Notes under the pieces: model-generated
Databases searched by the model: none
The model's input: the letters and a program-made list of their open reading frames with translations, nothing else
What the model was told of the DNA's origin: nothing
Source of the DNA: Adenophora triphylla var. japonica
Taxonomy: Eukaryota > Streptophyta > Magnoliopsida > Asterales > Campanulaceae
Length of the DNA: 64,000 nt
Direction of reading: 5' to 3'
NCBI GenBank assembly: GCA_022495995.1
Contig: JAFEMH010000929.1
Span: 1-64,000, forward strand
Shown here: positions 11,456 through 23,439 of the stretch, piece by piece
Layout of the letters: every line of letters begins with the position of its first letter
Position numbering within the stretch: position 1 is the stretch's first letter
Made by a program: the position numbers and the translations under genes

Positions 11456-12374
11456 CTCCTTGGCTACATGATGACCTACTTGTCAATAGAATTTACTTTG
11501 AATTTATTCAAGGCTGGGGCTTTGCTAAGCGGCTCTCTCGGGTTCTCTGTATCGTCTCTTCAAGGCTGGGGGCTTAGCGAAATCGCCTTGGTCCATGTTG
11601 ATTCCCCCTATGTTATATGATGGATTTTCTCCTTACCCAGTTCCCCTCCGGGTTTGCTTTGCATTATCAAAGCTGAGGGCTTTGCCAAGCAGGATCATTC
11701 TGCACGTTCTCTGGCGCTTTAGCCGGGTCTCGGATGCGCGACACACTTTGTTCGATTAAATCGCTCGGCGAGAATCCAGCTGCTGCAGCCCTACTGTCTC
11801 AGTAGTCAAACCGGCGAGTGCACTCCTTGCATCTCAAGGAAATGTTTGTCTCAACGGTTTCCGAGACACATACATCCCAATACATCCTGCTCATCACCAT
11901 GCGTCCCCCTGAAAAAATCTCCCCACGGGGCTTATGTAGCATGCACTGAAAACTTGAATCAATAGGATCAACCTAAGTGAATGAAGATCATAAATCATAA
12001 TTTCCCACCTTAAAAAGCTTGGGCTAAGTGCATCTCCAAGCAAGTGAATCGTCATCTGCGAACATATAAGTGATACTTTCATGCGTGTCTCATAATCATT
12101 TTGGTTACATGCGTAAATTGCATTAAATGTCATCATGAATGTCATATATGCATCCTGCAGGGTCTCTACTAACAAATGCAGCAATTCAGTAACATGAAAG
12201 ACTAGTTTTTAAGATTACGACTGAAGCCTCTTGCGGCCAAGGATGATTACTCCATTCGAAGCATAATGGACAATGAATTCAACAATATGGCTCCCGAATA
12301 ATGCTGACAAGACCCTCGGTGAGAATCAAAATCGGATTACGCGCTCGAGAGTCAATAAAAAAAAAAAAAAACCT

Positions 12375-12680
12375 TGGGTCCGCCCCTCTTTGTCAAAGAA
12401 TGCTCAAGTCCATCCAGGCTACGAGTCAAAAGAATCATAGGGTCCAACCCTCCAAGAAAAAAAATCATTGGATCCATCCCTTTTGCCAAAAATCCTCGGG
12501 TCCATCCCTCGAAGCCAAAAAAATCTCGGGTCCGCCTTAAAGTCAAAATTCCTCGGGTCCAGACCCTTAAAGACGGAAAAATTCCTCGGATCCGCCTCGA
12601 GGTCAAAGGAACCATCGGGTCCACACCCGAGTCAAAAGTCATCGGGTCGTCCCACTCTCGAGAATCAAAAGTCAATGCGG
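12375..12680 (+). repeat. Degenerate tandem repeat, unit about 32-38 bp
   Basis: About nine imperfect copies of a phrase built on TCGGGTCC...CC followed by GTCAAAA. ORFs are open on both strands only because the sequence is repetitive. It lies in the E1L 3' UTR. About 12681-12945 is non-repetitive. Confidence 0.65.
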
Positions 12681-12949
12681 ACCCATGCGTGAATCATCGG
12701 CCAAATCCATCTTCCGCTGGCAATCGGCAATGCCAAGTTCATGTCTATCCGACCAAATGCCTCGAGACGGCCAAATCGTCACTTGAGGCAGCCGTCCCGC
12801 GACGGAAATCCAACAACTCTTCATCAACATCAGCGGCGGCCTCGAGTCCTTCCAGCGGCTACGGGTTAAGCACGGCTCGAGGTATTAAAGCATATCTTAG
12901 TCGATTACTAGCGTATCATGAGTATGGACAGTGACTCCCAGAATGCGGT

Positions 12950-13215
12950 CGAACCTCGGGTGACTCTCGAGATAATAGTCAATCCTCGGGTGACTCCCGG
13001 ATAATAGTCAATCCTCGGGTGACTCCCGGATAATAGTCAATCCTCGGGTGACTCCCGGATAACGATCGGAAACCCCCGGGTGACTCCGGGATACCAGTCA
13101 AATCCTCGGGTGAATCCCAGTACGGTCGAACCTCGGGTGACTCCCAAATATAGTCAATCCTCCAGGTGACTCCCGAGATAATAGTCAATCCTCGGGTGAC
13201 TCCCGGATAGGATCA
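12950..13215 (+). repeat. Tandem repeat, unit about 30 bp
   Basis: About eight copies of GGTGACTCCCGGATAATAG followed by TCAATCCTC. It resembles the GGTGACAACCTCCATTAATT array of E2 (34497-34670), so the two families share a 3' UTR repeat ancestor. Confidence 0.75.
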
Positions 13216-13361
13216 ATCATGGGAATTTGGCTCCTAGACAACAGCTTGATCAAACCATAGGTGACTCACGAAAAGCAGTCAATCTCGTGGTGAATCCACT
13301 AAAAATAATGATCCTCTTGAGTACAAAGCTCGTGGCCTCTTGTTATCGCCACCTCTTTGGC

Positions 13362-13560
13362 GAACTACGATTCGGCAGGATTCCCTGCATAGGATACGTA
13401 GGAATCCCACTTTCGTAAGGTCCGAGCCCGCGTGACCATTATGGTTGCTTTCAGGGACACACGCGTCAGGTCTCTTCGAGCTAAATCGATCCAGGGCTTG
13501 ATTCCCATTCGGGATACGCGAGGCGACCTACACCGTAAGGTCCGGCCACTTGACCCAACA
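13362..13560 (+). other. E1L hairpin modules
   Basis: Two copies (13362-13411 and 13490-13532) of a short conserved block: GAACTACG, then GATTCC, a short loop, GGGATACGTAGG and AGCC/ATCC. CTACG can pair with CGTAG and ATTCC with GGGAT, giving a stem-loop. Ten more copies occur in E1L, E1R, E2 and E3. Confidence 0.5.
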
Positions 13561-13639
13561 CGGTTACCCTTTTCCCATTAGTTATCGTAAGCTCGAATCT
13601 TCCCAGGCGAACGCCTTCAAATAGTTTCCCTCGGGTATA

Positions 13640-14115
13640 AAACCTCGGCTTAGGTTCATTCTCACAGAACCCGGAGGTCCCCGAAACTTAGGTTCGTACT
13701 CTGAACTAAGTCCCCCATTTAGGATTCATACTCTCTGAACCAAACCTCAATTTAGGTTCATACTCTAGAACTAAGTTCAGCCTGACAGGTTGAGTTGGCA
13801 TACTCTGAACTAAGTCCCCATTTAGGTTCATACTCTGAACGAGCCTCAGCAGGTTGATTACTCTGAACTAAGTCCCGTCTCAGGTTCGTACTCACGAACC
13901 CGAACCTCGGCCGGTTCGCCTCATAGGCTAAGTCCCCATTAGGTTCATACTCACGACCCAGAGCCTCAATTTAGGTTCGTACTAGGAACTAAGTTCCCAC
14001 TTAGGTTCATACTCTGAACTAAACCTCAGCTTAGGTTCATACTCACAGTAGAGTCATTTAGGTTGAACTAAACCTCAACTTAGGTTTTCTCAGACTAAAC
14101 CTCAACTTAGGCCAA
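13640..14115 (+). repeat. Tandem repeat, unit about 27-32 bp
   Basis: About fifteen degenerate copies of TTAGGTTCATACTCTGAACT followed by AAACCTCA or AAGTCCCC. A third hairpin module follows at 14164-14208. Confidence 0.7.
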
Positions 14116-14339
14116 CTAACGCAATCCAATTTCTTTCCTCATTTCCACCCCCAGCAGACTTTTGAACTACGTATAGGCTTGAGTTCCATCAGGAATCGTA
14201 GGTAGCCTACCGTAGGTCCGAAGCCAATCTGGGCTTTCCCCGACGTCAAGTTAACGGTCATTCTTTCTCTGGCAACAAGCGTAAGAAATAGATCCCTTCA
14301 AATGAAGTCAGCTAAAGGACCATCTATCCCCAAACCGTC

Positions 14340-15165
14340 AGAAAGGAAATCATTTCAAATCGAGGTTCGAGGGGCACCTAAAATGCCATAGTCGAGGTTT
14401 GAGGCACCTAAAAACGCCATCTTCAAGGTGAGGCACCTAAAACGCCATCTTTAAGATGCAGAGGCACCTAAACGCCATCTTCAAGGTTTGAGGCACCTAA
14501 AATGCCATCTTCAAGGTTAGAGGCACCTAAACGCATGCATCATCGCGGTTTGAGGCACCTAAAACGCCATCATCGAGTTCGAGGCACCCTGAAATGCCAT
14601 CATCAAGGTTTGAGGCACCTAAAAGCCATCTTTAAGGTCCGAGGGACCTAAAACGCCATCATCGAGTTTGAGGCACCTAAACGGCATCTTAAGGTCTGAG
14701 GGTCAAGGTCCGAGGCACCTAAAATGCCATCTTTAAGGTTTAAGGCACCTAAAAACGCCATCTTTAAGGTTTGAGGTACCTAAAATGCCATCTTCGAGGT
14801 TCGAGGCACCTAAAATGCCATCTTTAAGGTCGAGGCACCTAAAATGCCATCTTCAAGGTTCGAGGCGGCTAAAACGCCATCTTTAAGGTTCGAGGCACCT
14901 AAAACGCCATCATCGAGGTTCGAACACCTAAAAACGCCATCTTGAGGTTACGAGGCACCTAAAACACCATCATCAAGGTCGAAGGAACCTAAAACGCCAT
15001 CTTTAAAGTTCGAGGCACCTATAATGCCATCTTTAAAGTTCGAGGCACCTAAAACGCCATCTTTAAGGTTCGAGGTACCTAAAATGCCATCATCGAGTCC
15101 GAGGCGCCTAAAATGCCATCATCGTGGCAAGAGGCACCTAAACACTATCACTTCGGTTTTCGACA
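14340..15165 (+). repeat. 30-bp tandem array (shared E1 satellite)
   Basis: About 27 copies of GAGGCACCTAAAACGCCATC followed by TTTAAGGTTC or a variant. It is the reverse complement of the array at 38527-39420, as expected for the same 3' UTR repeat in two oppositely oriented E1 copies. The E1L copy has more indels and is presumably older. Confidence 0.85.
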
Positions 15166-15239
15166 CATCGAAATCATTGCAGTTGACATCCTAAATCGGT
15201 CACTCTAGGGTCCAGCGTCGAAGATAGTCGAAAGACCCG

Positions 15240-15431
15240 AACTCTGACCGGCTTGATTCCTGCTTGGGATACGTAGGTAGCCTACCGTTAGGTGCGGCCG
15301 TCGGACCAAAATGGTCATTCCTTTTAGAGAGCGGTCGACCAAAATGGTCACCCTCTTCTCCCGGTAGATCGGGACCTCACTTTGCTCCCGACGACCCCAC
15401 TTCCTCCGAAAGTGCCGTCGCGGGGAGCTAC
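15240..15431 (+). promoter_or_regulatory. E1L hairpin module, pre-PPT hairpin and polypurine tract
   Basis: 15240-15283 is a copy of the GATTCC...GGGATACGTAGGTAGCC stem-loop. It is followed by two GACCAAAATGGTC palindromes (about 15305-15345). Near 15398-15414, CACTT-loop-AAGTG forms a small hairpin, and a G-rich tract (GCGGGGAGCTAC) abuts the LTR. The E1R, E2 and E3 3' ends share this arrangement. The tract should prime plus-strand cDNA. Confidence 0.6.
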
Positions 15432-15660
15432 TACTAAGTGTGTCCCCGATACGGGCTTGCCGATGTTCCTTCAGTGAATTGCTGACTTCCATGTCGGATA
15501 AGCGGCTAAGGGCATTTTTGGTCATTTCCTAAAGCCGATTTAACAAGAAAGGGCCTTAAAGGAATATCAAAAATAGGTCAAAAACTGGTTGAGAAGAGTC
15601 ATTTCCAAGAAATTGACCAACTTTACATTAAATACAAGCGGCCCAAGTTTGCTTTCTACA

Positions 15661-15760
15661 GTCGGGCACGCCCGACATTCCCATCCGCGCGGACGGGAAT
15701 GAGACTCAGCACAAATCCGCGCGGACATGTTTGAAACCACAAAATACGCCTATAAATACA
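15661..15760 (+). promoter_or_regulatory. E1L LTR promoter: palindromes and TATA box
   Basis: GTCGGGCACGCCCGAC (15661-15676) is a 6-bp-arm hairpin. TCCGCGCGGA at 15684-15693 is extended by ATTCCC/GGGAAT arms to 24 bp (15677-15700). A second TCCGCGCGGA is at 15716-15725, 32 bp away centre to centre. TATAAATA follows at about 15753. Confidence 0.6.
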
Positions 15761-16830
15761 ATCATTCTCTCTCGATTTAAAAGGGCCAACCATTAAAACC
15801 CTAACATTATATTCTACAAAAATCCCGAGCTTGACCTAAATACCAAGCAAAAACACTCGTCCAAACCTTAAATTCAAACCTGAATCTTGATCACATTGAA
15901 GCCCTAAACAAAAATCCAAGGAAGATTAAGTCCTGACCATTGGTAAACCCTCCTTCTCACTACCTTAATCTCCCTCATCCATGCATACATCTCACATTTT
16001 AAAGATGCCAAATTGCTCATTCATTTGTTGTTCGTCTCTTGTTCTAAGATTGAGAGGATCTCCATGGAGTTCATCTCCATTGATGATTTTCTATAAGGAT
16101 CCACATTTCTTTTTGTCTTGTTGTCCCTCCTCTTTACATAAACTAGTTGTTACTTGATCTTTTGGCCTAAAGTGTGGTCACCTGTGGAGTTCATTTCCAT
16201 GGATGATCACGCACTAAATGGTTAAATATTCTCCTTTCATGTTAATTAGTTCTCTCTTGACCTAAAATGTGGTCACCTTGGAATAAATTTCCACTGGATG
16301 ACCATTTTAAATGAATACTAAATTGTCTTTACTTCCTTAAAAATGTTTTTCCTAACCTATAGATCTTCACCTTGGAACAATTTTCATGGATGAAGATCAT
16401 TAAGGTTTATAGAGTTACAAAAAGGGTGAAGTTGATGCGATTGAGTTTCAAAGATCTCAAGGGATGGTTATTACTTAATGACCACCTTAGAAATCCCACT
16501 CTAAAGTTGATACACCCTTAACCTAAATTCAATTTTCATTTGACATTAATCTTTGTTTTATGTTAAATCTCCCGTCCCAAGCGAAATGAAATGCTTTAGA
16601 GTCTAATGTACCCTAAGGATGTCTTGATATAGTAGATCACCACTAATCATGTTTAGTGATCACTAATCAAAGCCTAAGAAAAGTGGGGACAAGCATGGAT
16701 ACAAATCCCAAAAATGTTTTTTTAACACTTTCAGTTGCAAAAACTCCAGTTCTGATTCTGTAACTCCAGTTTACATTCTGAATTTACAGAATCAGCTGAA
16801 AAAGCTGCAATGAGGAATATTCTTGTCTCA

Positions 16831-16872
16831 TCCGCGCGGACGAGAATTGACCCTAGCTGCATTCCGCGCGGA
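16831..16872 (+). promoter_or_regulatory. Second E1 palindrome pair inside the LTR
   Basis: TCCGCGCGGA at 16831-16840 and 16863-16872, again 32 bp centre to centre, about 1.1 kb downstream of the TATA box. E1R has a partly decayed equivalent at 24458-24502. Confidence 0.6.
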
Positions 16873-16999
16873 CGGGAATGTAAGGGACCAGACATCTTTG
16901 TTTTTCGAGTCATTTTCACTTTCACGAAGCACCTTTTGTTTGGTAAATTTCAGTCCGAGTCCAGTCAAAACTTCATTTCAGAGAAAATTCCTTTGACAA

Positions 17000-17023
17000 A
17001 ACACACACACACACACACACACA
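17000..17023 (+). repeat. (CA)n microsatellite
   Basis: An uninterrupted AC dinucleotide run inside the E1L LTR. The inverted LTR has a (TG)n run at the matching place (24310-24338). Confidence 0.9.
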
Positions 17024-17218
17024 TAAATGGTTTAAATGTAGGAAGACTCATTTTACGAGGCATTCAGGTGAACCTAACGGTTCTTCTAGGAGTGTAACGG
17101 TGACCTCTAGAACCCATTTTTCTCTAATTTTGGGCATTTTTCAAAGTTTGTGGCCTTAAACTACAAAACAGGCGTGGCGACTCAGTTTGATTTTTCAAAA
17201 ATCGTAGAAATGGGTACA

Positions 17219-18450
17219 TCACAAGGGCAAGCGGCCCCGAGTCTGAATCACACCATCCTTGTAAAGTGTGAGCTTACTATATCGGCATGAAGGAGAATAC
17301 CACGACCCCGAGGTGTGCTTTTGAGATAACGGAACAACACGTAATGCCGCATCCCAGTGATCATACTTGCGAGGCTCCTTCATCGCAAATTGTGATAGAA
17401 TATGAATTGAATATGCCAAATGCGGACGAATTTGTGGCTTGCTAAGTAAATGAGATGACCAACCAATCGTATCTATAACGTTACAGGTCATCCCGGAAGA
17501 TCTCCGAGTGGCAAGACCAAGTTTATGATTTGGTTCAATAGGAAAGCCAGGATGGCTTTGCACCCAATAGCCCAACCTACGATATAATGTCTAAGGTATA
17601 CTTGCGTTGGCACGAAAAAAGACCGGAGAGAGCTACGAGCAACTTCAATGCCCAAGAAATACTTCAAAGAGCCAAGGTCCTTCATCTTGAAACATTCAAC
17701 GCTCCAGGTACATTTTAAAAGAGGCGTAAAGCGGTGGAATCGATTCCGACTATAATAAGATTGTCAACATACACAAGGATATTCATATGAGTTGTACCCT
17801 TTGTGAATCATGTGAACGAGAGAATAATCGAGAATAAAGGCTGCATAAGAATCCATAGTGTTTCAAAGGAAGCCACCGAGTTTAGCGAACCAACAATGCT
17901 GCAGGAACTGTTTCATGCCATAAAGAGAGTTACTGAGGCGGCCATTTCATATTAGGGCGATTGGAATAGAAAAGCCCAGGAGGAGGTTTCATGTAGAGCT
18001 CTTCACGAAGATCACCGTGCAGGAAAGCATTATGCATCATCCATTTGATGCGAGTTCCCAATTCTTTAGAGAGGCGACAATGGCAAGAATAGCTCGAACG
18101 GTGACCATTTTGGCCACGGGAGCAAAAGTTTTCGTGTATTGTATCCCATATTACGATGATTGCAAAAGAACAACCAAGCAGAGATTTAAGCCGTTCCAAC
18201 GGTACCATCGAGACTTATACTTAATCCGATAAACCTACTAGCTACCCGAGCATGCTTACCGAGGAGGAAGAGGAACCCGCGTCCATGTGCCATTATCTTT
18301 CGAGGCACGAGATTTCCCCCGGCTCTTTGCATAGATGCCTTCCAGCCATCCTCTTTGTGGCCTTGCCTCACGAAGAGTCCTGGGCTCTTTAGCCAAGGTA
18401 ACATGGCTGCAAGTAAGTTACGATAATTCACTGAAAAAGCTGTCACAATT
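17219..18450 (-). pseudogene. Ty1/copia reverse transcriptase, decayed
   Basis: Minus-strand copia RT. 'FIGLSISLDGTVG' (about 18250-18205) is the N-terminal 'K.KYNPDGSV' region. 'MMHNAFLHGDLREELYMKPP' (about 18040-17975) is the hallmark copia 'MDV.NAFLHG.L.EEVYM' motif. 'MKDLGSLKYFLGIEVARS' (17685-17632) and 'RPHLAYSIHILSQFA' (about 17430-17385) are C-terminal RT motifs. The frame stops abruptly at 17219, at the start of RNase H, where the E1L LTR begins, so the rest of this gene is not adjacent. Multiple frameshifts. Confidence 0.85.
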
Positions 18451-19625
18451 TTGCTGTAATGAGCTTCTCTGCTGATAAGAAGTACTGAGGAACCAAGCTG
18501 GCCAGTGTCGTGCTCGGGGGATCGATTTGCGGGAGTGACGATAGCGACGAAAATAGTCCCGAAGAAGAACGGAGGGTACTTTCATAAGCATACCCCTCAC
18601 TAAAGCATCTTGCTCGAGATGGAGAGGTGTACGCCAAGTAGATGAAGATGAGACCTTTGTAGAGACAATATCCTTGAAAGCTGAGGAACGAGGTTCAGGT
18701 ACGTCGGTAGGAGCCCTTTTGCCTGGAGGATTTACAAGGAAAATGTCTTCCATATCTGGATAATCAATGTAAAGCCAAAATCTGACCTCTTTGTTAAGAA
18801 TCTCCTTTGAATGCAGGGTATGAAGGCCTTTGTCAGTGAATCTAGCTTGCCAAGGAAAAATGATCTCAAATAACTTCACATCCGGGAGACAAAAATTTTC
18901 TTTGTCTCTGAATTGAACAACTTACACCCCTTTTTGCCCAGAGGGATAGCGCATGTGTCCTTTGTTTCGACTACGGCGGCAAACTTATCTCTCTTGACCT
19001 TCGATTATGGAGAGGCACTCCTTTGCAAGGAACCAAAAACTCGGAGAGAGAGAGTCGAAGAAATAATTTTCCAAAAAAAAGACCTCTTAGGGAGTCTTAT
19101 TACCTAAGAGGGGAGTGGGAGTCCGATTGTCAAAATGAGCGGAAGTAAGAATTTAGCCTTCACCCCAAAGAAAATAGGCAAATGAGCCTTGCAATCTAAG
19201 TCACTCTAGTAACATTCGAATATGCTGATGCTTAACTCGACTTGACCATTTTGTTGAGGGTGCCGCCCTAAGAAGTTTGGAAAAGTATGCCTAGTGGAAA
19301 AGAAATAATCCAAGCATGCAATTAAATTCGTTACCATTATCAGATTGAACAATATTAATTTCACAGCTGACGTTCTACCATTTCAATAAAAGCCATAAAC
19401 ATACGAAAAACTTCTGTTTTATCAACTAACAAATAAACCTTGAAGCGGCAGGAAAAAATCAATCCACTAAAGTTAAAAAATACCGTGCACCACAAGAAGA
19501 GAGAATATGTATGCACCTTACGAATCACGATGAACCTTCTCGAAAATTCTAATTGGACTTATGGTCACTAAATAGAAAAACTATCTCCCTGGGTTTTACT
19601 AGCCCAAAAACAAGTATCACAAGGT
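18451..19625 (-). pseudogene. Ty1/copia integrase and integrase-RT linker, decayed
   Basis: The minus strand between the gag-pre-integrase region and RT. 'MKLFEIIFPWQ' (about 18879-18847) corresponds to the 'YKLYDL..K...SRDV.F.E..FPF' end of copia integrases. A Ser/Pro-rich linker follows (18450-18740). The integrase catalytic core in 18900-19620 is too decayed for me to place all three acidic residues. Confidence 0.6.
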
Positions 19626-19870
19626 TTATGTAAGCGACGGAGTACGACTAACCGCGGGAAGAAACTTTGCTACATTCTCGGAAGAGGTGCCCCAAGCGAT
19701 TACATGCCCACGGCTCCAACACGAAGGCATCAGTAACGAGACATTATATGATGAAGATGTGCCGCGAAAATAAGAGAGTCCATCCCGCCTAATACCCATT
19801 CCAATCAGGTTCCGACATGTCTTGTATAGCACACATAGAGGAGTTAAATTGGATAGTGCAGTGAATATCG
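19626..19870 (-). pseudogene. Ty1/copia gag-pre-integrase region
   Basis: 'LIGMGIRRDGLSYFRG' (about 19808-19760) matches the 'LIG.GE.RDGLY.L' start of the gag-pre-integrase domain. 'ENVAKFLPAVSRTP' (about 19680-19638) matches its 'LGHPS..VV..LP' end. Frameshifts break the His/Cys residues between them. Confidence 0.65.
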
Positions 19871-20040
19871 TCAGATAGTTGAGAAACTGAAATTAAACTT
19901 CAGCTTAAGTTTCGAATAAAAAGAACATGAGAGAGGGTAATGGTGTCCATTAGACGAACGGATTCCTCTGTATGAGCCAAAACAGATGACCCATTAGGCA
20001 AACCGACAGGACAAGCCGGTATAGTCCGAGAATTAAGAAG

Positions 20041-20355
20041 TCATGAGGCATTTCCGGTGACATGATTTGAAGCACCTGTATCAATTATCCATGAAGTCGA
20101 ATCAAACTTACCATGGAGACGATCATTTGAGATTTGAGAATTACCGCAAGGCTTGTAAGTGGATTTCTCGTGATTTGTCTGAACAACTATCGGTGATCGG
20201 CTCCTCCTTGACTCGGGGTATTGCCAAGATAGCGTGCCTGTGGGAAAGAAATTTGGTGAGTCGATGAGCCACTCAGGATTGATCTTGTTCGGGAAATCTG
20301 CTTGTAGAAAGACCGGAAACCACAACAACTTCAGCTCACCCAGCAACGGATGCAC
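20041..20355 (-). pseudogene. Ty1/copia aspartic protease region
   Basis: 'SWIIDTGASNHVTG' (about 20105-20050) is the active site of a copia protease (Asp-Thr-Gly-Ala with the following His). About 80 residues of Ser/Asn-rich gag-protease linker lie upstream. With the domains at 17219-19870 this gives the copia order protease, integrase, RT on the minus strand. Confidence 0.85.
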
Positions 20356-22518
20356 TTTGTGCCATCTTCATCGCGAATCAAGCCCATCGCCTTAATCCTT
20401 CGAGAGAGCTTGCTCCGATTTTGATCATGATACCTACCGCCAAACGACCAAGCATTTTGAAGATACAAGATGGAGACCCTTCTCCAGTCGTTAACTTCCA
20501 TCTGCCAACTACTAACATTTGAAGATTGCCTTTTTGAACTGTCTATTCATACGTGAGTATCCGTGAGCTTGATGAAAAGCACAATACCCTTAAGTATCCA
20601 CAGGGATTCTTCGGATTACCCCAATGAATGTTCTCCAGGCTCAAAGGAGAGATCCTGACCTTCCAAATGTTAGTAGTCGGGCACAAGATGGAAGTTAGCA
20701 CTGAGAAGGGCATCTCCGATCTTGTATCTTCGATGCTTCGGCCTTGGATCGGTAGGTATCAATGCCGGCTCAAGGCTCTTATGATTCTCTTGGGAGCCAA
20801 AATGGAGCTTGCATTCCGTTGTATATGGCACTGCGTACATCCATCTTTACCCTTAGCGGGAAGCGGTGAAGCAGTTGTTGGAGGTTTCCGCCTTTCTATG
20901 CGCGGCGATTTCCCAGTACAAGATATCACAGTAAGCGCTCATCACCACCAAAAGCTTTAGCCCCTATGGCACCTTAGCCATTGTAATCAAGTCTACGCAA
21001 GGAGGAGATCACCAAGAGGTTGTAGAAGCAAGGCTGCATCCATAACCGTGAGTAACTTCAAGGCATGGCGGAAGCACCTCGTCCAACATTTCGAACTCGT
21101 AGGGAATGCTTCGCGAATGATCCATAATCTATGGAGACATCAAAGCCTTCAACGAAAGGCACTGATCTTCTCTCTCCATGTGAATGTTGTCAGTATCCAC
21201 TATTATGCAACGGGCTTGCATAAAACTGAGCACGAATGCGTGAATAGTCATAGGTTTAGCTTCTTGTTGAAGCAGAGGGGAAGGATTCCAAGATCCAACT
21301 TTCCGATAAGCTGGCTCACAAGTGCATCCGTCTCTAATTCAGTTCATTACCATTTCCCAACCAGCTGGTAAAGAATTTAGGTTCTTGCACAAGAAATTGT
21401 CGGCCAAAGTTAGATCCATTTTAGACCACACACATAAAGGGCTTTCGATTGCACCTACGCAAGCTCCACAACAAGGGTTTTAGAAAATGAAAAAACGGTC
21501 CCATCAAACGAGGTCCAAGATTGGGCACTATGACAAACTTGTGAGGTAGGGAACAATGGAGTAAGAAAATACAAAAGTATGATTACTAGTACGGCGATTG
21601 TAATCCAAAGCCAGTCCCACACTTCCAAGTGCCCGAGGGGAAGGTCTGTCGCTTTCATGTACCTCTGGTTGTAAGCAATACTTAAGTAAGTTGAATTGCA
21701 TGCCGGTTGCAAAGTAGAATATATGACAAGCAGTTATCAACATGGTCTGGTGATTACGATGAGGCAAACAAAGATAAGCTTCTTTGGCCCGTGGACCTTG
21801 AAGTTTCAAATCAATGGGTAAGTGGAGGCTGTGTTATGAGAAGCATTGAACTAGCTTACATTATGGCCGCAAACATGCAATGCAGTTGAAAACTGAATGT
21901 GTCTGGGCAATCCCATGACAGTTCTTTGTGGCACTACAAAATTATCTTAAGTATGGAAACAAGATTGATCGATTCAGTGAGGCGGGAAACCCAAAACATA
22001 AGTGAAATTCTTCGAAAGCATATGAACAATACCCCCATGAATGCACGAAGAACATTCGAAGAACGTAGATTTATCCCCAAAAGTTAACCAAAACTGCAAC
22101 AAATAATATGTCCCAAAATGTTTGGATCCGGTGGAAAGGGAATGAGAATATACGACAATAAAAATTCGAGAACCCTTCATCTGGTAGTAGTACCATAGGA
22201 AAGGTTGGTGATGGCGTGCAGGAGTAGTTAGGGCGACGAAAGTTGGGGTCCTCCTCTTCTTCCCAGGTGAAAAGGTGAAAAAACCATAAAAATCCTGGCG
22301 GCCAAAACCATGGCTTATTGATCCTAAAATAAAGGCTACAAAATCTGGCCTTCTAGGAATGAATCTCGAACAAAACCCTAAGCTAGTTTCATCCAAAATT
22401 GATCAAGAAATGAAGTAGGTAGTCTTTGGGAATAAAAGGACGGAGCTCATGTTGTTTCGTTACCGGTTCAATGTTCAACAATTCGAGGAAGTTTAAGTCA
22501 AGTAAGAAGTGCGGAAAA
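20356..22518. other. Probable decayed copia gag and unassigned DNA
   Basis: By position this should hold the gag of the copia element. I can read only scraps, such as a minus-strand 'FHQAHGYSRM' near 20590-20560 that might be a ruined zinc knuckle, and 'SWTSFDGTVFSFSKTLV' near 21515-21465. No continuous domain can be supported. Confidence 0.3.
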
Positions 22519-22880
22519 TTAAAGGCGGCCGATAAAGTTTCGAAACTCATACCATATTAGGCGAGACGGTGACTTCTTTTGGTGCTGAGCACCCGAAGGT
22601 TTGTGAGAAATATTTAAGGCGTTTTTGAAAGTTTTTGACACGAGAGAGAAGATGAGTTTGGTAGAGAGGAAGGTACGAATGTTTGCGTAGGGCTCATGCA
22701 ACATGCGAGCTTAAATTGTAGAATGTGATACCTATTTAAAAGCGAATTTTCGTGTTTAGAACCTAAGCGGTTGGAAAAGGACATTGCTGCTTATTTTACG
22801 CATAACTATTCTAAGTCTGGATCGGTGGGTCCCTTTCATCTTCTTTTCCAAGACCCTTCAACTGTAACGGCTCGACATGA
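22519..22880 (-). other. Possible copia LTR end and primer-binding site
   Basis: On the minus strand TGGTATGAG reads at about 22554-22546. It resembles the initiator-tRNA primer-binding site TGGTATCAGAG that follows copia 5' LTRs. Upstream of it are a TTTAAATAGG TATA-like word (about 22742-22733) and CT-rich leader sequence. No second copy was found, so this rests on position and resemblance only. Confidence 0.3.
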
Positions 22881-23439
22881 ACGGGGGCTTACGTAGGAAC
22901 AGCGGATGTTCCTTTGACATTAAATGCGCTAAACGATCCTAAAGTATCGTGGGAAAATCGGAGTCTTTGCAAATATGACCCTTAATTACGGGCCAAAATG
23001 AGGACTAAAATCAATAAAAGAATTTGAACAAGCTTTTTTTTTTTAAGACTAAAAAAACGAAATAGAGATTACCGTAAGTTGAAACGCGGTAAATGATCCA
23101 TAAGCGGTCGTGACTGGAGTCGTTCGAGCGGTTAGGCCGTAATGTAGACATTGGCCGCAAGCGGTTGGACTCCTTGATAACTGCGGTGTCAGAGCACACG
23201 CGTTTTCAAGAGGGACGAGGTTGTGCAAATCCTAACAGAATTTCAACCTAAAGCTCAACACACAAGATTAGCAAAGTCCATGGACTCATTTAAGTTCTAG
23301 CATGACTCAGGCGATTTCGATCCTCCAAGGAAAGATTTTGACTTGGCGTCTTGGAGTCTAAAGCTTTGAGTTGGCACGGTGTATCTGTGAGACCGGGACA
23401 TGTCCTGGTCCTCACATACTAATAGATAGCCGGGATATT
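22881..23439. other. Unassigned non-coding DNA
   Basis: I see no domain, repeat or RNA gene here beyond a T run at about 23034-23045. Confidence 0.4.

Larger units (their letters stand above)
11456..17218 (+). mobile_element. E1L: 3' end of a Tat-type LTR retrotransposon
   Basis: A plus-oriented 3' UTR (11456-15431) with four tandem arrays, a hairpin and polypurine tract, and a 3' LTR (15432-17218). The rest of the element was cut away at 11456 by E0. The LTR and 3' UTR are homologous to E1R, in inverted orientation, at 24118-26146 and 38332-40133. About 11456-12300 is unique, with phrases such as 'CTGGGGCTTTGCTAAGC' that resemble the E2 3' UTR at 33140-33450. I see no gene there. Confidence 0.75.
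15432..17218 (+). repeat. E1L 3' LTR
   Basis: Homologous over its full length, but inverted, to 24118-25861. The start is placed at TACTAAGTG, where E1R has TGTAAGTG, so the terminal TG seems mutated. TATA box at 15753-15760 (CCTATAAATA). The 3' end is marked by GGCGTGGCGACTC at 17171-17183 and a CA at about 17217-17218. The copia reading frame begins immediately after it. The exact end is uncertain by a few bases without a target duplication. Confidence 0.8.

Noticed and set aside
12374..12934. 186-codon plus-strand ORF
   Set aside because: It covers the degenerate 'TCGGGTCC' tandem repeat and adjoining non-coding DNA in the E1L 3' UTR; no domain seen.
14340..15165. CRISPR array
   Set aside because: The regular 30-bp units have no unique spacers, no cas genes are present, and the context is a plant retrotransposon 3' UTR.
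21048..21371. 107-codon plus-strand ORF in the copia region
   Set aside because: Opposite to the copia reading direction, with no recognisable domain and no support from a second copy.
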